From Bacillus massiliigorillae (lineage in GTDB: Bacteria > Bacillota > Bacilli > Bacillales > DSM-1321), in NCBI RefSeq assembly GCF_000380245.2, contig NZ_HG428741.1, positions 159,642 to 223,641 of the forward strand: 64,000 nucleotides of DNA, given 5' to 3'. Within the stretch, counting starts at the first letter, position 1. The number at the start of each line of letters is the position of its first letter. Positions 25,178 to 33,848 of this stretch are shown here, piece by piece. The notes beneath the pieces are model-generated. The model searched no databases. It saw only the letters and a program-made list of their open reading frames with translations, and was not told the origin of the DNA. Position numbers and translations under genes: made by a program.

Positions 25178-25636
25178 ATGTTGCTTGGGAAAAAGAGAAA
25201 GCTTGGAAGAAAGATTGAAGAAATTCCACTAGGAGAAAAATTGACTCTAACAGAGACAATTGAAGATAAAGATTTATTATTGTATCTGGGTTTAACAGGA
25301 GATGCGAACCCATTATATGTACAGCATGATTTTGCATCTTTGACGGAATTTGAAAAACCAATCGTACCTAACATCATGCTTACTGGAATTATTACGTCAG
25401 CTATTAATAAATATATACCAGGACCAGGAAGTTATATTAAGCATGTAGATATTTCTTATATAAAACCGGTGTTTCATTATGAAACAGTCCAATTTATATT
25501 TGAAGTTATAGATATAAACGTAACGGAAGGGTACATTATTATTTCTGTTCAAAGTTATAATGCTGAAGATGAGCTTATTTTGGATGGTAAAGTGAAAGTA
25601 TGCCCTCCAAAAACAGTAGATAATACAGAAAACTAA
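25178..25636 (+). CDS. MaoC-like hotdog protein
   Basis: This 152-residue protein has a MaoC/R-hydratase-like hotdog fold. The conserved stretch LGLTGDANPLYV followed by the FEKPIVPNIMLTGIITS helix matches the hydratase-2 pattern (DxNPxH), but the histidine is replaced by Tyr-Val, so normal enoyl hydratase activity is doubtful. A similar MaoC-domain gene lies between mdh and phoP in other Bacillus, as I recall. The frame is open from 25067, but ATG 25178 is the first start after GGAGGTGG (12-base spacing, rather long); an ATT nearer the site cannot be ruled out. Substrate unknown. Confidence 0.85.
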   Translation: MLLGKKRKLGRKIEEIPLGEKLTLTETIEDKDLLLYLGLTGDANPLYVQHDFASLTEFEKPIVPNIMLTGIITSAINKYIPGPGSYIKHVDISYIKPVFHYETVQFIFEVIDINVTEGYIIISVQSYNAEDELILDGKVKVCPPKTVDNTEN

Positions 25637-25651
25637 GCGTTATAGAATTTT

Positions 25652-25722
25652 AAAAACGAAAGTAAAACCTATTCGAAGCGACGTATCTTTGCATCTTTGG
25701 TGTAGGGAAGTCGTTTTTATTT
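25652..25722 (+). terminator. Possible terminator after the MaoC-like gene
   Basis: AAAAACGA (25652) can pair with TCGTTTTT (25711-25718), with partial pairing inside and a T-rich tail. The stem is long and interrupted, so this is a weak call. Confidence 0.4.
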
Positions 25723-25962
25723 TGTGATTTGTAAGAGCTAGTTAATTGATGAAAAGTTTACTGAGTGACTTTTTCACTATGGTTAACTGCATTAAATTTG
25801 TTGTCGAATGTGCATAATTCTATTAACATAATATATAGTTATTCCAAATATCTACGGTGTTTTCTAGTTATGTAAGATTGACATAGTAAGATAGGAATTA
25901 CTCTTTGGAAAAGAGGGGTCTTTTTCGTATGAGGGGTTAATATACACATTCAGGAGGCAATT
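25723..25962 (+). promoter_or_regulatory. phoP upstream region
   Basis: This AT-rich stretch has no gene. A perfect -35 hexamer TTGACA lies at 25878-25883 but no convincing -10 follows at 17 bp. The ribosome site of phoP (CAGGAGG) is strong. I found no phased TTAACA repeats here, unlike the region after phoR. Confidence 0.45.
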
Positions 25963-26679
25963 ATGTCAAAGAAGGTTTTAGTAGTAGATGATGAGCAATC
26001 GATTCTTACATTACTGCAGTATAATTTAGAACAAGCTGGCTTCGAAGTCATTACAGCAAGCGATGGGGAAGAAGCTATTGAAGTTGCCGAACAAGAAAAA
26101 CCTAATCTCATTGTATTAGATTTGATGCTCCCAAAACTTGATGGGATTGAAGTATGCAAGTTATTGAGACAAAGAAAAATGAATGTTCCTATCTTGATGT
26201 TAACGGCAAAAGATGATGAGTTAGACAAAATTCTCGGTCTTGAACTTGGTGCTGATGATTATATGACAAAGCCGTTCAGCCCGAGGGAAGTAATAGCTCG
26301 TGTGAAAGCAATATTACGTCGAGCTACTATACAGCAGGAAGTCGTACAAGTTGAAGAGGATGAAGATGAAGCAATAAAAATTGTTGATTTAGTGATTTAT
26401 CCTGAGAAGTACGAAACATATTTTCAAAATAAAAAACTAGAGCTTACACCGAAAGAATTTGAGCTGTTACTTTATTTAGCGAAGAATAAAGGGAGAGTTC
26501 ATACGAGGGATCAATTATTAAGCTCGGTATGGAATTATGATTTTGCTGGTGATACGCGCATTGTTGATGTGCATATTAGTCATCTAAGAGAAAAAATTGA
26601 ACAAGATACACGTAAGCCAAAATATATTAAAACGATTAGAGGACTTGGCTACAAATTTGAGGAGCCAAAAGATGCATGA
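25963..26679 (+). CDS. phoP: PhoP response regulator, OmpR family
   Basis: PhoP is the DNA-binding half of the phosphate-starvation two-component system. In the 238-residue protein the receiver domain has the acidic pair D9-D10, the phosphoacceptor D53 (LIVLDLMLP), LTAKDD and a conserved Lys in MTKPFSPRE. The C-terminal winged helix holds LTPKEFELLLYLAKNKGRV and DTRIVDVHISHLREKIE. Its stop overlaps the phoR start (ATGA), so the pair is coupled. The symbol rests on sequence type plus the mdh-phoPR-polA gene order of Bacillus. Confidence 0.93.
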   Translation: MSKKVLVVDDEQSILTLLQYNLEQAGFEVITASDGEEAIEVAEQEKPNLIVLDLMLPKLDGIEVCKLLRQRKMNVPILMLTAKDDELDKILGLELGADDYMTKPFSPREVIARVKAILRRATIQQEVVQVEEDEDEAIKIVDLVIYPEKYETYFQNKKLELTPKEFELLLYLAKNKGRVHTRDQLLSSVWNYDFAGDTRIVDVHISHLREKIEQDTRKPKYIKTIRGLGYKFEEPKDA

Positions 26680-28445
26680 TTAAATTTCGCTCTAAATTGT
26701 TGCTGGCAACCGTATCTCTTATTGCCTGCGCTATGTTTATTCTAGGAGTATTTCTAGTACAATTGTTCGAAAGTAATCATTATGAAAACTTCAAGAATGA
26801 TATTCAAAGACAAGCCATTTTACTTGTTAAATACATAAAAGAAAATGGTGGAGTATCAGATTTCTTAAGTAATCCAGAAGCAAGAGCTAGTTTAGAGCTA
26901 GTAGATAAAAACGTGACAATCGTATCAAAGTCTAAAGAAATTATATATATATCAAAGCAACCAAAAGAAATATCGCGTAAACAGCATGCTTCTTTTATCG
27001 CAAATGCCATTAAGGATGATAGGAAAGGTCACGATGAATTAAAAGGTGTAGTTGATTATCATTATTTTTGGTATCCCGTTAAATCGAAAGCTGGGAAAGT
27101 AGAAGGTTATGTAGTCATTTCAAGCGAACTTCAAAATATGAAAGAGCTGAGTAAGCAGTCATGGCTTCTATTGTTAGGGGCTTTAGTATTTTCTCTTATG
27201 TTTATAAGTGTTGTAACAGGAAAGATTGCTACTAGATTTACAAAACCAATCGAAACGGCTACTAATACGGCGATTGAATTAGCTAAAGGGAATTTTCGAG
27301 CAAGAACGTATGAAGATCCTAATGATGAAACGAAAATGTTAAGTACCTCCATTAATATTTTAGCGAGAAATCTACAAGAAATGGAAACATCTAGAGAGAT
27401 GCAACAAGACCGTCTCTCAACATTAATAGAGAATATTGGTAGTGGTGTTTTACTCATTGATAGTAAAGGCTATATTACTTTAATGAATAAAACGTATAAG
27501 CAACTATTCAATGTTTCTCCTTCACAGTTTTTATATCGTTTATATTATGAAGCATTGCCTTATCAAGATGTAATTCTTCTTATAGAAGAGATTTTTATGA
27601 CGGAAAAAAGCATAAAAAAGCAAATGTTTCTTTCTTTGCAAATTGAGAGAAAGCACTTTGAAGTATATGGTGCACCGATTATAGGTAATACCGATGAGTG
27701 GAAGGGAATTGTCCTGGTTTTTCATGATATATCTGAGTTGAAGAAACTTGAGCAAATGCGTAAAGACTTTGTGGCGAATGTTTCTCATGAATTACGTACA
27801 CCTGTTACCTCTATTAAAGGATTTTCGGAAACGTTATTAGATGGTGATTTAAAAAATGAGAAAACCATTCGAGATTTCTTGACGATTATTTTGAATGAAA
27901 GCGATCGTTTACAAACGCTTATTCAAGAACTGTTGGAGCTTTCGAAAATCGAGAAGTCTGAGTTTAAGATTGCGACTACTAAGTTGGATTTAAATAATTT
28001 GCTAGCTGAAACAAGTACGATCTTTGAGCAAAAAGCTATTAAACGAGGTATTGAATTTCATCTTGAGGAAGCTATGCAACCCGTTATGATTGAAGGTGAT
28101 CCATATCGACTGAAACAAATCTTTATTAACCTTATCAGCAATGCCATTAACTATACGCAAGAGGGTGGTAAGGTAGATGTCATTGTTTCAGAGAACGATC
28201 AGTTTGCTTCTGTTGAAGTGAAGGATACAGGAATCGGTATTGAACAAAAAGAAATTCCACGAATTTTTGAAAGATTTTACCGGGTTAATCGTGATCGAAG
28301 CAGGAACTCTGGTGGAACAGGTTTGGGGTTAGCCATTGTGAAGCATTTGGTTGAAGCGCATAAAGGTCAGCTACAAGTAATAAGTGAACCGGGTAAAGGG
28401 ACTTCTTTTATTGTTAAACTAAAGAAGCGAAGACGATTATCTTAA
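26676..28445 (+). CDS. phoR: PhoR sensor histidine kinase
   Basis: PhoR is the membrane sensor kinase that phosphorylates PhoP. The 589 residues run: transmembrane helix about 8-28, an extracytoplasmic domain to about 160, a second helix about 163-183, HAMP linker (about 184-236), PAS domain (about 245-350) and HisKA with NVSHELRTP, the phospho-His near residue 371. The ATPase domain follows with NLISNAINYT, VKDTGIGIEQ and GGTGLGLAIVKHL. The length is close to B. subtilis PhoR. A set of Pho-box repeats begins over its stop codon. Confidence 0.94.
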   Translation: MIKFRSKLLLATVSLIACAMFILGVFLVQLFESNHYENFKNDIQRQAILLVKYIKENGGVSDFLSNPEARASLELVDKNVTIVSKSKEIIYISKQPKEISRKQHASFIANAIKDDRKGHDELKGVVDYHYFWYPVKSKAGKVEGYVVISSELQNMKELSKQSWLLLLGALVFSLMFISVVTGKIATRFTKPIETATNTAIELAKGNFRARTYEDPNDETKMLSTSINILARNLQEMETSREMQQDRLSTLIENIGSGVLLIDSKGYITLMNKTYKQLFNVSPSQFLYRLYYEALPYQDVILLIEEIFMTEKSIKKQMFLSLQIERKHFEVYGAPIIGNTDEWKGIVLVFHDISELKKLEQMRKDFVANVSHELRTPVTSIKGFSETLLDGDLKNEKTIRDFLTIILNESDRLQTLIQELLELSKIEKSEFKIATTKLDLNNLLAETSTIFEQKAIKRGIEFHLEEAMQPVMIEGDPYRLKQIFINLISNAINYTQEGGKVDVIVSENDQFASVEVKDTGIGIEQKEIPRIFERFYRVNRDRSRNSGGTGLGLAIVKHLVEAHKGQLQVISEPGKGTSFIVKLKKRRRLS

Positions 28446-28495
28446 CATTACTTTAACATGGGGTTTAAGTCTTCTTTACAATAATAACCTATAAT
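28442..28495 (+). promoter_or_regulatory. Pho-box promoter directly after phoR
   Basis: Four hexamers lie at exactly 11-bp steps: TTAACA (28442), TTAACA (28453), TTTAAG (28464) and TTTACA (28475). These fit the PhoP box TT(A/T/C)ACA of Bacillus. A perfect -10, TATAAT, lies at 28490-28495. With transcription from about 28502 the repeats span about -60 to -22, the usual core position for PhoP-activated promoters. Confidence 0.75.
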
Positions 28496-28501
28496 TATTG
28501 A

Positions 28502-28565
28502 TGAAAGACCCTTTATCCAAGGAGTTATTAGAAAACAAGGACATGACCCCGTCCTTGTTTTTTGT
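28502..28565 (+). ncRNA. Candidate short Pho-controlled RNA
   Basis: A transcript from the Pho-box promoter would be stopped after about 64 bases by the hairpin AAAACAAGGAC / GTCCTTGTTTT (28532-28561) followed by TTTTTTG. The body holds an AAGGAG-like stretch (28518-28524) but no start codon at a useful distance. It is therefore read as a small RNA or a short attenuated leader upstream of polA. This is inferred from promoter and terminator positions only. Confidence 0.5.
28532..28565 (+). terminator. Terminator downstream of phoR
   Basis: An 11-bp perfect stem, AAAACAAGGAC / GTCCTTGTTTT, with an 8-base loop (ATGACCCC) is followed by TTTTTTG. It ends both phoPR read-through and the candidate short RNA. 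Confidence 0.92.
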
Positions 28566-28714
28566 TGTAATTATTGCATATTACATATATATTTAATACC
28601 ACTGTTTTTCTTTGTCTTACCTTACATGATAAAATAGAGAAACAGTGGTATTTTTCTATTGTTAAACAATTTTTGCTTTTACATAGAAGATAGGAACGTT
28701 AGGAGGACGAATTT

Positions 28715-31348
28715 TTGAAGAAAAAGTTAATGTTGATCGATGGTAATAGCATTGCTTATCGAGCGTTTTTTGCCTTGCCTTTGCTAAATAATGATAAAGG
28801 TATTCACACAAATGCAATCTATGGATTTACGATGATGCTTTCGAAAATGATTGAGGAAGAAAAGCCGACGCATATGCTGGTTGCTTTTGACGCTGGGAAA
28901 ACCACATTTAGACATGAGACGTTCAAAGAATACAAAGGTGGACGTCAAAAAACGCCACCTGAATTATCGGAGCAGTTTCAGTTTATTCGTGAGCTATTAG
29001 ATGCATATGGCATTTGTCGATATGAACTCCCTAACTATGAAGCGGATGATATTATTGGAACTCTTTCTTTAGAAGCAGAGAAAGAAGGATTTGAAGTAAA
29101 AGTTATTTCTGGTGATAAAGATTTAACGCAATTATCATCCGAACAAACAACAGTTAATATTACACGTAAAGGGATTACAGATATTGAAGAGTATACACCT
29201 GCTCATATTCAAGAAAAATATGGGTTAACCCCATTGCAAATTATTGATATGAAAGGGTTAATGGGTGATAGCTCGGATAATATCCCTGGAATACCTGGAG
29301 TAGGTGAAAAGACAGCCTTAAAGCTACTGCATCAATTTGGAAGTGTAGAAAAGGTGCTAGATTCTATTGATGAAGTAAGTGGTAAGAAATTAAAAGAAAA
29401 GCTAGAAGAACATAAGGATTTAGCTTTAATTTCGAAGCAATTAGCAACTATTACTAGAGAAGCACCTATAGAGGTAAAGTTAGAAGATGTTGTTTATAAT
29501 GGCTATGATGTAAATAAAGTGATTAGTATCTATAAAGAATTAGGTTTTCAATCATTATTAGATAAGCTCGGTGAAGTAGAAGGAACTGATGATCAAACAA
29601 GTTACGAAGAAGTTTCTCTAACTGTTGTAAGTGAGGTAACTGAGGATATCTTTTCTGATGTTAATGCATTCTATTTAGAGATGATTGAGGAAAACTATCA
29701 ACATGGGCAAATTGTTGGTTTTAGTATTTGTAATGAAACAGGAAATTATTTTATTGAGACAGATATAGCACTTCAATCATCAGTTTTTAAAGAGTGGGCG
29801 GAAAACAAAGAGTGTAAAAAAGCGGTATATGATGCGAAAAGAACAATTGTTGCCCTCCATAAGAAAGGGATTGAAGTAAAAGGAATCGATTTTGATTTAC
29901 TGATTGCATCTTACGTTTTAAATCCTGGTGATCACGGAATCGATGTTGCAGCTATTGCTCAAAAAGAATTAGGAACTTCTTTACAATCGGATGAATCATT
30001 CTATGGAAAAGGTGCAAAGAAGGCTGTTCCTGGTGAGGAAGAGTTATCTAAGCATTTAGCAGGAAAAGCGCAAGCAATTTATGCTTTGAAAGATAAAATG
30101 TTGAATGAGCTAGAAGCAAATCGTCAATTGGAGTTATTTAAAGAATTGGAATTACCGCTTTCGTTGATTTTAGCTGAAATGGAAATTGATGGGGTGAAAG
30201 TGGAGAAAGCTACACTTGAACAAATGAAAGAAGAGCTTGCTGCTAAGTTAGAGAAACTTGAGCAAACTATTTATGAATTGGCGGGAGAAACATTTAATAT
30301 TAATTCTCCGAAGCAGTTAGGTGTGATCTTGTTTGAGAAATTACAATTGCCACCTGAAAAGAAAACCAAAACGGGTTATTCTACATCCGCTGATGTATTG
30401 GAAAAGCTTGCGAGTAAGCATGAGATTGTTGCGCATATTTTAGAATATCGTCAATTAGGTAAGTTGCAATCTACTTATATTGAAGGATTATTGAAAGTAG
30501 TGGATCCGATAACGGAGAAAGTGCATACAAGATTTAATCAAGCGCTAACTCAAACAGGAAGATTAAGCTCAACGGACCCGAATTTACAAAACATCCCGAT
30601 TCGTCTTGAAGAAGGAAGAAAGATTAGACAAGCCTTTGTTCCTTCAGTTGAAGGATGGTCAATATTTGCGGCGGATTACTCGCAAATTGAATTGCGTGTA
30701 CTTGCGCATATTGCACAAGATCCAGGGTTAATTGAAGCTTTCAGAGCGGATATGGATATTCATACGAAAACGGCTATGGATGTATTTGGTGTAACTGCTG
30801 AGGAAGTAACATCAAATATGAGAAGACAAGCAAAGGCTGTTAACTTTGGTATTGTATATGGTATTAGTGATTACGGTTTATCACAAAGCTTGGGCATTAC
30901 AAGAAAAGAAGCAGCTAATTTCATTGAGCGTTATTTAAAGAGCTTCCCTGGTGTTCAAGACTTTATGTCAGACATCGTTATCGATGCGAAGGAAAAAGGT
31001 TATGTGTCTACTTTATTGCATCGTAGACGTTATTTACCTGAAATCACAAGTCGTAACTTTAATTTGCGAAGCTTTGCGGAAAGAACGGCGATGAATACGC
31101 CGATTCAAGGAAGTGCAGCTGATATCATTAAGTTAGCTATGATTAATATGAGTGAGCGTTTAAAGAAAGAAAAACTGCAAACACGCTTACTTTTACAAGT
31201 GCACGATGAATTAATTTTTGAAGCACCTGAAGAAGAAATTGAAATATTAAAGGTGATTGTTCCTGAAGAAATGGAACATGCGATTTCTCTTGATGTACCG
31301 CTAAAAGTAGATTATTCATTCGGTCCTACTTGGTATCACGCGAAATAA
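28715..31348 (+). CDS. polA: DNA polymerase I
   Basis: PolA removes RNA primers and fills gaps in replication and repair. The 877 residues split into a 5'-nuclease (about 1-290, with MLIDGNSIAYRAFFA and GDSSDNIPGIPGVGEKTA), an exonuclease-like domain (about 300-470) and the polymerase (about 470-877). The polymerase motifs are FAADYSQIELRVLAHIA, RRQAKAVNFGIVYG and LLQVHDELIFEAP. The expected DEDD proofreading residues are not evident in the exonuclease-like part, as in the Geobacillus enzyme. It starts at TTG 28715 behind AGGAGG and leads a polA-mutM-ytaF-coaE cluster. Confidence 0.97.
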   Translation: MKKKLMLIDGNSIAYRAFFALPLLNNDKGIHTNAIYGFTMMLSKMIEEEKPTHMLVAFDAGKTTFRHETFKEYKGGRQKTPPELSEQFQFIRELLDAYGICRYELPNYEADDIIGTLSLEAEKEGFEVKVISGDKDLTQLSSEQTTVNITRKGITDIEEYTPAHIQEKYGLTPLQIIDMKGLMGDSSDNIPGIPGVGEKTALKLLHQFGSVEKVLDSIDEVSGKKLKEKLEEHKDLALISKQLATITREAPIEVKLEDVVYNGYDVNKVISIYKELGFQSLLDKLGEVEGTDDQTSYEEVSLTVVSEVTEDIFSDVNAFYLEMIEENYQHGQIVGFSICNETGNYFIETDIALQSSVFKEWAENKECKKAVYDAKRTIVALHKKGIEVKGIDFDLLIASYVLNPGDHGIDVAAIAQKELGTSLQSDESFYGKGAKKAVPGEEELSKHLAGKAQAIYALKDKMLNELEANRQLELFKELELPLSLILAEMEIDGVKVEKATLEQMKEELAAKLEKLEQTIYELAGETFNINSPKQLGVILFEKLQLPPEKKTKTGYSTSADVLEKLASKHEIVAHILEYRQLGKLQSTYIEGLLKVVDPITEKVHTRFNQALTQTGRLSSTDPNLQNIPIRLEEGRKIRQAFVPSVEGWSIFAADYSQIELRVLAHIAQDPGLIEAFRADMDIHTKTAMDVFGVTAEEVTSNMRRQAKAVNFGIVYGISDYGLSQSLGITRKEAANFIERYLKSFPGVQDFMSDIVIDAKEKGYVSTLLHRRRYLPEITSRNFNLRSFAERTAMNTPIQGSAADIIKLAMINMSERLKKEKLQTRLLLQVHDELIFEAPEEEIEILKVIVPEEMEHAISLDVPLKVDYSFGPTWYHAK

Positions 31349-31372
31349 CAGCAACTAGGAGGGCGAGTATCC

Positions 31373-32200
31373 ATGCCAGAACTTCCAGAGGTTGAAACGG
31401 TTCGGAAAACATTAGAACATTTAATAATTGGTAAAGAAATAAAAGATGTAACAATTCATTGGCCTAATATTATTAAAAAGCCAGCTGAACATGAACAATT
31501 TTCTGATGCATTAAAAGGTCAAATTGTTGAAGCTGTCGGTAGACGAGGTAAGTTTCTGATCTTCTATTTAACAGATTTGGCTATGGTTTCTCACTTGCGA
31601 ATGGAAGGTAAATATGGGGTTTTTTCATCAGAAGAACCTGTAGAGAAACATACGCATGTTATTTTTTCATTTACAGATGGTACGGAGTTACGCTATAAAG
31701 ATGTGCGGAAGTTTGGAACGATGCACTTGTTTATGAAAGGGGAAGAGTTGAATCAACTTCCACTTAAACAGCTTGGTCCTGAGCCACTTGATGATGATTT
31801 TACGGTAGATTATTTGAAATCGGCTTTGGCGAAAACTACCAGGAAAATTAAAGCAGTCTTATTAGATCAAACTATCGTCGTTGGTGTAGGAAATATTTAT
31901 GTGGATGAATCGTTATTTAGAGCGCGTATTCACCCAGAAAGAATAGCTTCTTCTCTTACGGATCAAGAACTTGTTGTGTTAGTTCGGGAAATTAAAGCAA
32001 CGTTATCAGAAGCGATTAAGCAAGGCGGTAGTACAATTCGTTCTTATATAAATTCTCAAGGACAAATCGGGATGTTTCAAATCCAGCTAATGGTTTATGG
32101 ACGTAATGGTGAGGCTTGTAAGGAATGTGGAACGTATTTAGAGAAAACAAAAGTGGCTGGTAGAGGTACACATATTTGCCCTAGTTGCCAAAAGCTATAG
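31373..32200 (+). CDS. mutM: Formamidopyrimidine-DNA glycosylase
   Basis: MutM (Fpg) removes 8-oxoguanine and ring-opened purines and nicks the abasic site. The 275-residue protein starts with the catalytic MPELPEVET (Pro2, Glu3), has the lysine of GRRGKFLIF and a C-terminal zinc finger, CKEC ... CPSC, with TKVAGRGTHICP. It begins 24 bases after the polA stop with its own AGGAGGG site, so it is co-transcribed with polA as in other Bacillus. Confidence 0.97.
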   Translation: MPELPEVETVRKTLEHLIIGKEIKDVTIHWPNIIKKPAEHEQFSDALKGQIVEAVGRRGKFLIFYLTDLAMVSHLRMEGKYGVFSSEEPVEKHTHVIFSFTDGTELRYKDVRKFGTMHLFMKGEELNQLPLKQLGPEPLDDDFTVDYLKSALAKTTRKIKAVLLDQTIVVGVGNIYVDESLFRARIHPERIASSLTDQELVVLVREIKATLSEAIKQGGSTIRSYINSQGQIGMFQIQLMVYGRNGEACKECGTYLEKTKVAGRGTHICPSCQKL

Positions 32201-32220
32201 CGGACGTGCAACAAAAAGCG

Positions 32221-32262
32221 AGCTCCCTCCTATACTATCGTAATGATTGTAAGGAGGGAGCT
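32221..32262 (+). promoter_or_regulatory. Hairpin covering the ytaF ribosome site
   Basis: A perfect 10-bp inverted repeat, AGCTCCCTCC (32221-32230) and GGAGGGAGCT (32253-32262), encloses 22 bases. The right arm is the ribosome site of ytaF (AAGGAGGG, ATG at 32269). The short TTCTTT after it could also make it a weak terminator for polA-mutM. Confidence 0.75.
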
Positions 32263-32268
32263 TCTTTA

Positions 32269-32925
32269 ATGAATAATCTATTGGCACTTCTATTGCTTGC
32301 ATTTGCTGTCAGTCTTGATAGCTTTAGTGTCGGTTTCACGTATGGACTCCGAAAAATGAAAATACCTCTGGCATCCATAATCATCATCGCATGCTTGTCA
32401 GCCTTCACTTTGTTGATAAGTATGTTGCTTGGTGAAGTGATGAGCAATCTGTTATCTCCTACATTTGCAGCTCGAATTGGGGGAATTATATTAATTGGTC
32501 TTGGGATATGGGTTACATTTCAAACGTTTCGTTCTCAGGATGATGGGAAATCAGAAGTTGAAGTGGTAAAAGAAAAGATTGAAGAGAAAGTCATTGCAAC
32601 ATTTGAGATGAAATACTTTGGAATTGCCATTAATATCTTAAAGAAACCATTAGAAGCAGATATGGACCGTTCAGGAACGATTAATGGTAAAGAAGCTTTT
32701 TTATTAGGCTTTGCTTTATCTTTTGATTCATTTGGGGCTGGTTTAGGTGCGGCAATGCTTGGCTATAATCCGATATTATTAGCTTGTTGTATCGGTGTAA
32801 TGAGTTCTTTACTTATTAAAACAGGGATGGCTTTTGGAAACAAATTGTCTTATAGAATGTGGGTGAATAAGCTGTCGGTTTTACCTGGAATTTTACTCAT
32901 TTTAATCGGTATATTAAAATGGTAG
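32269..32925 (+). CDS. ytaF: Sporulation membrane protein YtaF
   Basis: This 218-residue polytopic membrane protein is related to the MntP manganese-efflux fold: two three-helix halves each carry a helix with a conserved acidic motif, AFAVSLDSFSVGFTYG near the start and LGFALSFDSFGAGLGAA near 143-160. The family is annotated as sporulation membrane protein YtaF. The upstream frame overlaps mutM, but ATG 32269 has a perfect AAGGAGGG site. That site lies in a strong hairpin, so translation may need unfolding or a different transcript start. Confidence 0.9.
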   Translation: MNNLLALLLLAFAVSLDSFSVGFTYGLRKMKIPLASIIIIACLSAFTLLISMLLGEVMSNLLSPTFAARIGGIILIGLGIWVTFQTFRSQDDGKSEVEVVKEKIEEKVIATFEMKYFGIAINILKKPLEADMDRSGTINGKEAFLLGFALSFDSFGAGLGAAMLGYNPILLACCIGVMSSLLIKTGMAFGNKLSYRMWVNKLSVLPGILLILIGILKW

Positions 32926-32955
32926 TAACATAAAGAAGAAAGGATTCCCATAAAG

Positions 32956-33561
32956 ATGAGAAAAGTTATTGGAGTAACAGGCGGAATTGCTAGCGGAAAA
33001 AGTACAGTAAGTAAGATGATTGTAGATTTAGGTTTTACTGTTGTGGATGCTGACTTAGTGGCGAGAAAAGTGGTGGAGCCTGGGGAAGCGGCTTACGAAC
33101 CATTGAAAGAAGCTTTTGGTTTGGAGATCTTTAAAGAAGATGCTACGTTAAATCGTGAGAAGTTAGGTGCTATTATTTTTCATGATCAAGAAAAAAGGCT
33201 TTTACTTAATAGCATTATGCATCCTGCTATTCAAAAATACATGGATGATCAAAAAGAAGCGGCCTTTGCTAGGGGAGAAGAAGTAGTCTTTATGGATATT
33301 CCTTTATTATTCGAAGGTAAGTCACATAAAACTGTTGATTTATCCCTTCTGGTATTTGTGGATGACGAAGTACAATTACAGCGCTTGATGGAGCGTAATG
33401 GACTATCGAAAGATGATGCACTAGCAAGAATACATTCGCAAATGCCGCTTGCTAAGAAAAAGGAACTTGCAGACGCAGTAATTGATAATAATGGAACAAT
33501 TGAAGAGACAAAGAATCAATTACGAGCTATATTAGATAACTGGGATGTTAAGTACTTATAA
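32956..33561 (+). CDS. coaE: Dephospho-CoA kinase
   Basis: CoaE performs the last step of coenzyme A synthesis, phosphorylating the ribose 3' hydroxyl. The 201-residue P-loop kinase starts KVIGVTGGIASGKSTVS (Walker A about residues 8-15), then VVDADLVARKVVEPG, the HPAI motif and VFMDIPLLFEG. The length is normal. It sits about 30 bases after ytaF, with AAGAAAGGA as ribosome site, and closes the polA cluster before a terminator. Confidence 0.96.
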   Translation: MRKVIGVTGGIASGKSTVSKMIVDLGFTVVDADLVARKVVEPGEAAYEPLKEAFGLEIFKEDATLNREKLGAIIFHDQEKRLLLNSIMHPAIQKYMDDQKEAAFARGEEVVFMDIPLLFEGKSHKTVDLSLLVFVDDEVQLQRLMERNGLSKDDALARIHSQMPLAKKKELADAVIDNNGTIEETKNQLRAILDNWDVKYL

Positions 33562-33625
33562 GAAAATCTTCGTATTTTAAAAAATGCGAATTACGATACC
33601 TTTTGAGGGTGCAAAAAGCGTATGA

Positions 33626-33675
33626 GGCGTGTCAAAAGTGGTTGAAAATCATTTTTGATACAGCCTTTTTTATTA
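33626..33675 (+). terminator. coaE terminator
   Basis: GGCGTGTCAAAAGTGGTTG pairs with ATTTTTGATACAGCC (some G-T pairs and mismatches) and is followed by TTTTTTA. It belongs to the GGCTGT-type hairpin group. Confidence 0.85.
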
Positions 33676-33766
33676 GGAATTGCCCAATTTTTCAGCCTAA
33701 AGAGGCTTTAGAAAGCCTTTTCTTATTGTAATAAATAAAACATTCGCATAAATGAGCATATTTATC

Positions 33767-33828
33767 GTCACAGTAGCTTAATAATATGTTATACTAATAG
33801 CAATACGGCATATAAAAAGTATAACATT
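33767..33828 (+). promoter_or_regulatory. gapB promoter with CcpN-type operators
   Basis: A -10 box TATACT lies at 33790-33795 with a weak -35 (GTCACA, 33767) 17 bp upstream. Overlapping the -10 is TATGTTATACT (33785-33795), an exact fit to the CcpN consensus TRTGHYATAYW. A second site in reverse orientation, AGTATAACATT (33818-33828), fits at 10 of 11 positions. CcpN represses gapB in B. subtilis during glycolysis. Confidence 0.75.
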
Positions 33829-33848
33829 AATTCGGGAGGGGCCGAAAA

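Noticed and set aside
28501..28596. A 31-codon frame starting ATG 28501 within the candidate short RNA
   Set aside because: The predicted transcript starts at or after the ATG, leaving no ribosome site, and the frame runs through the terminator hairpin.
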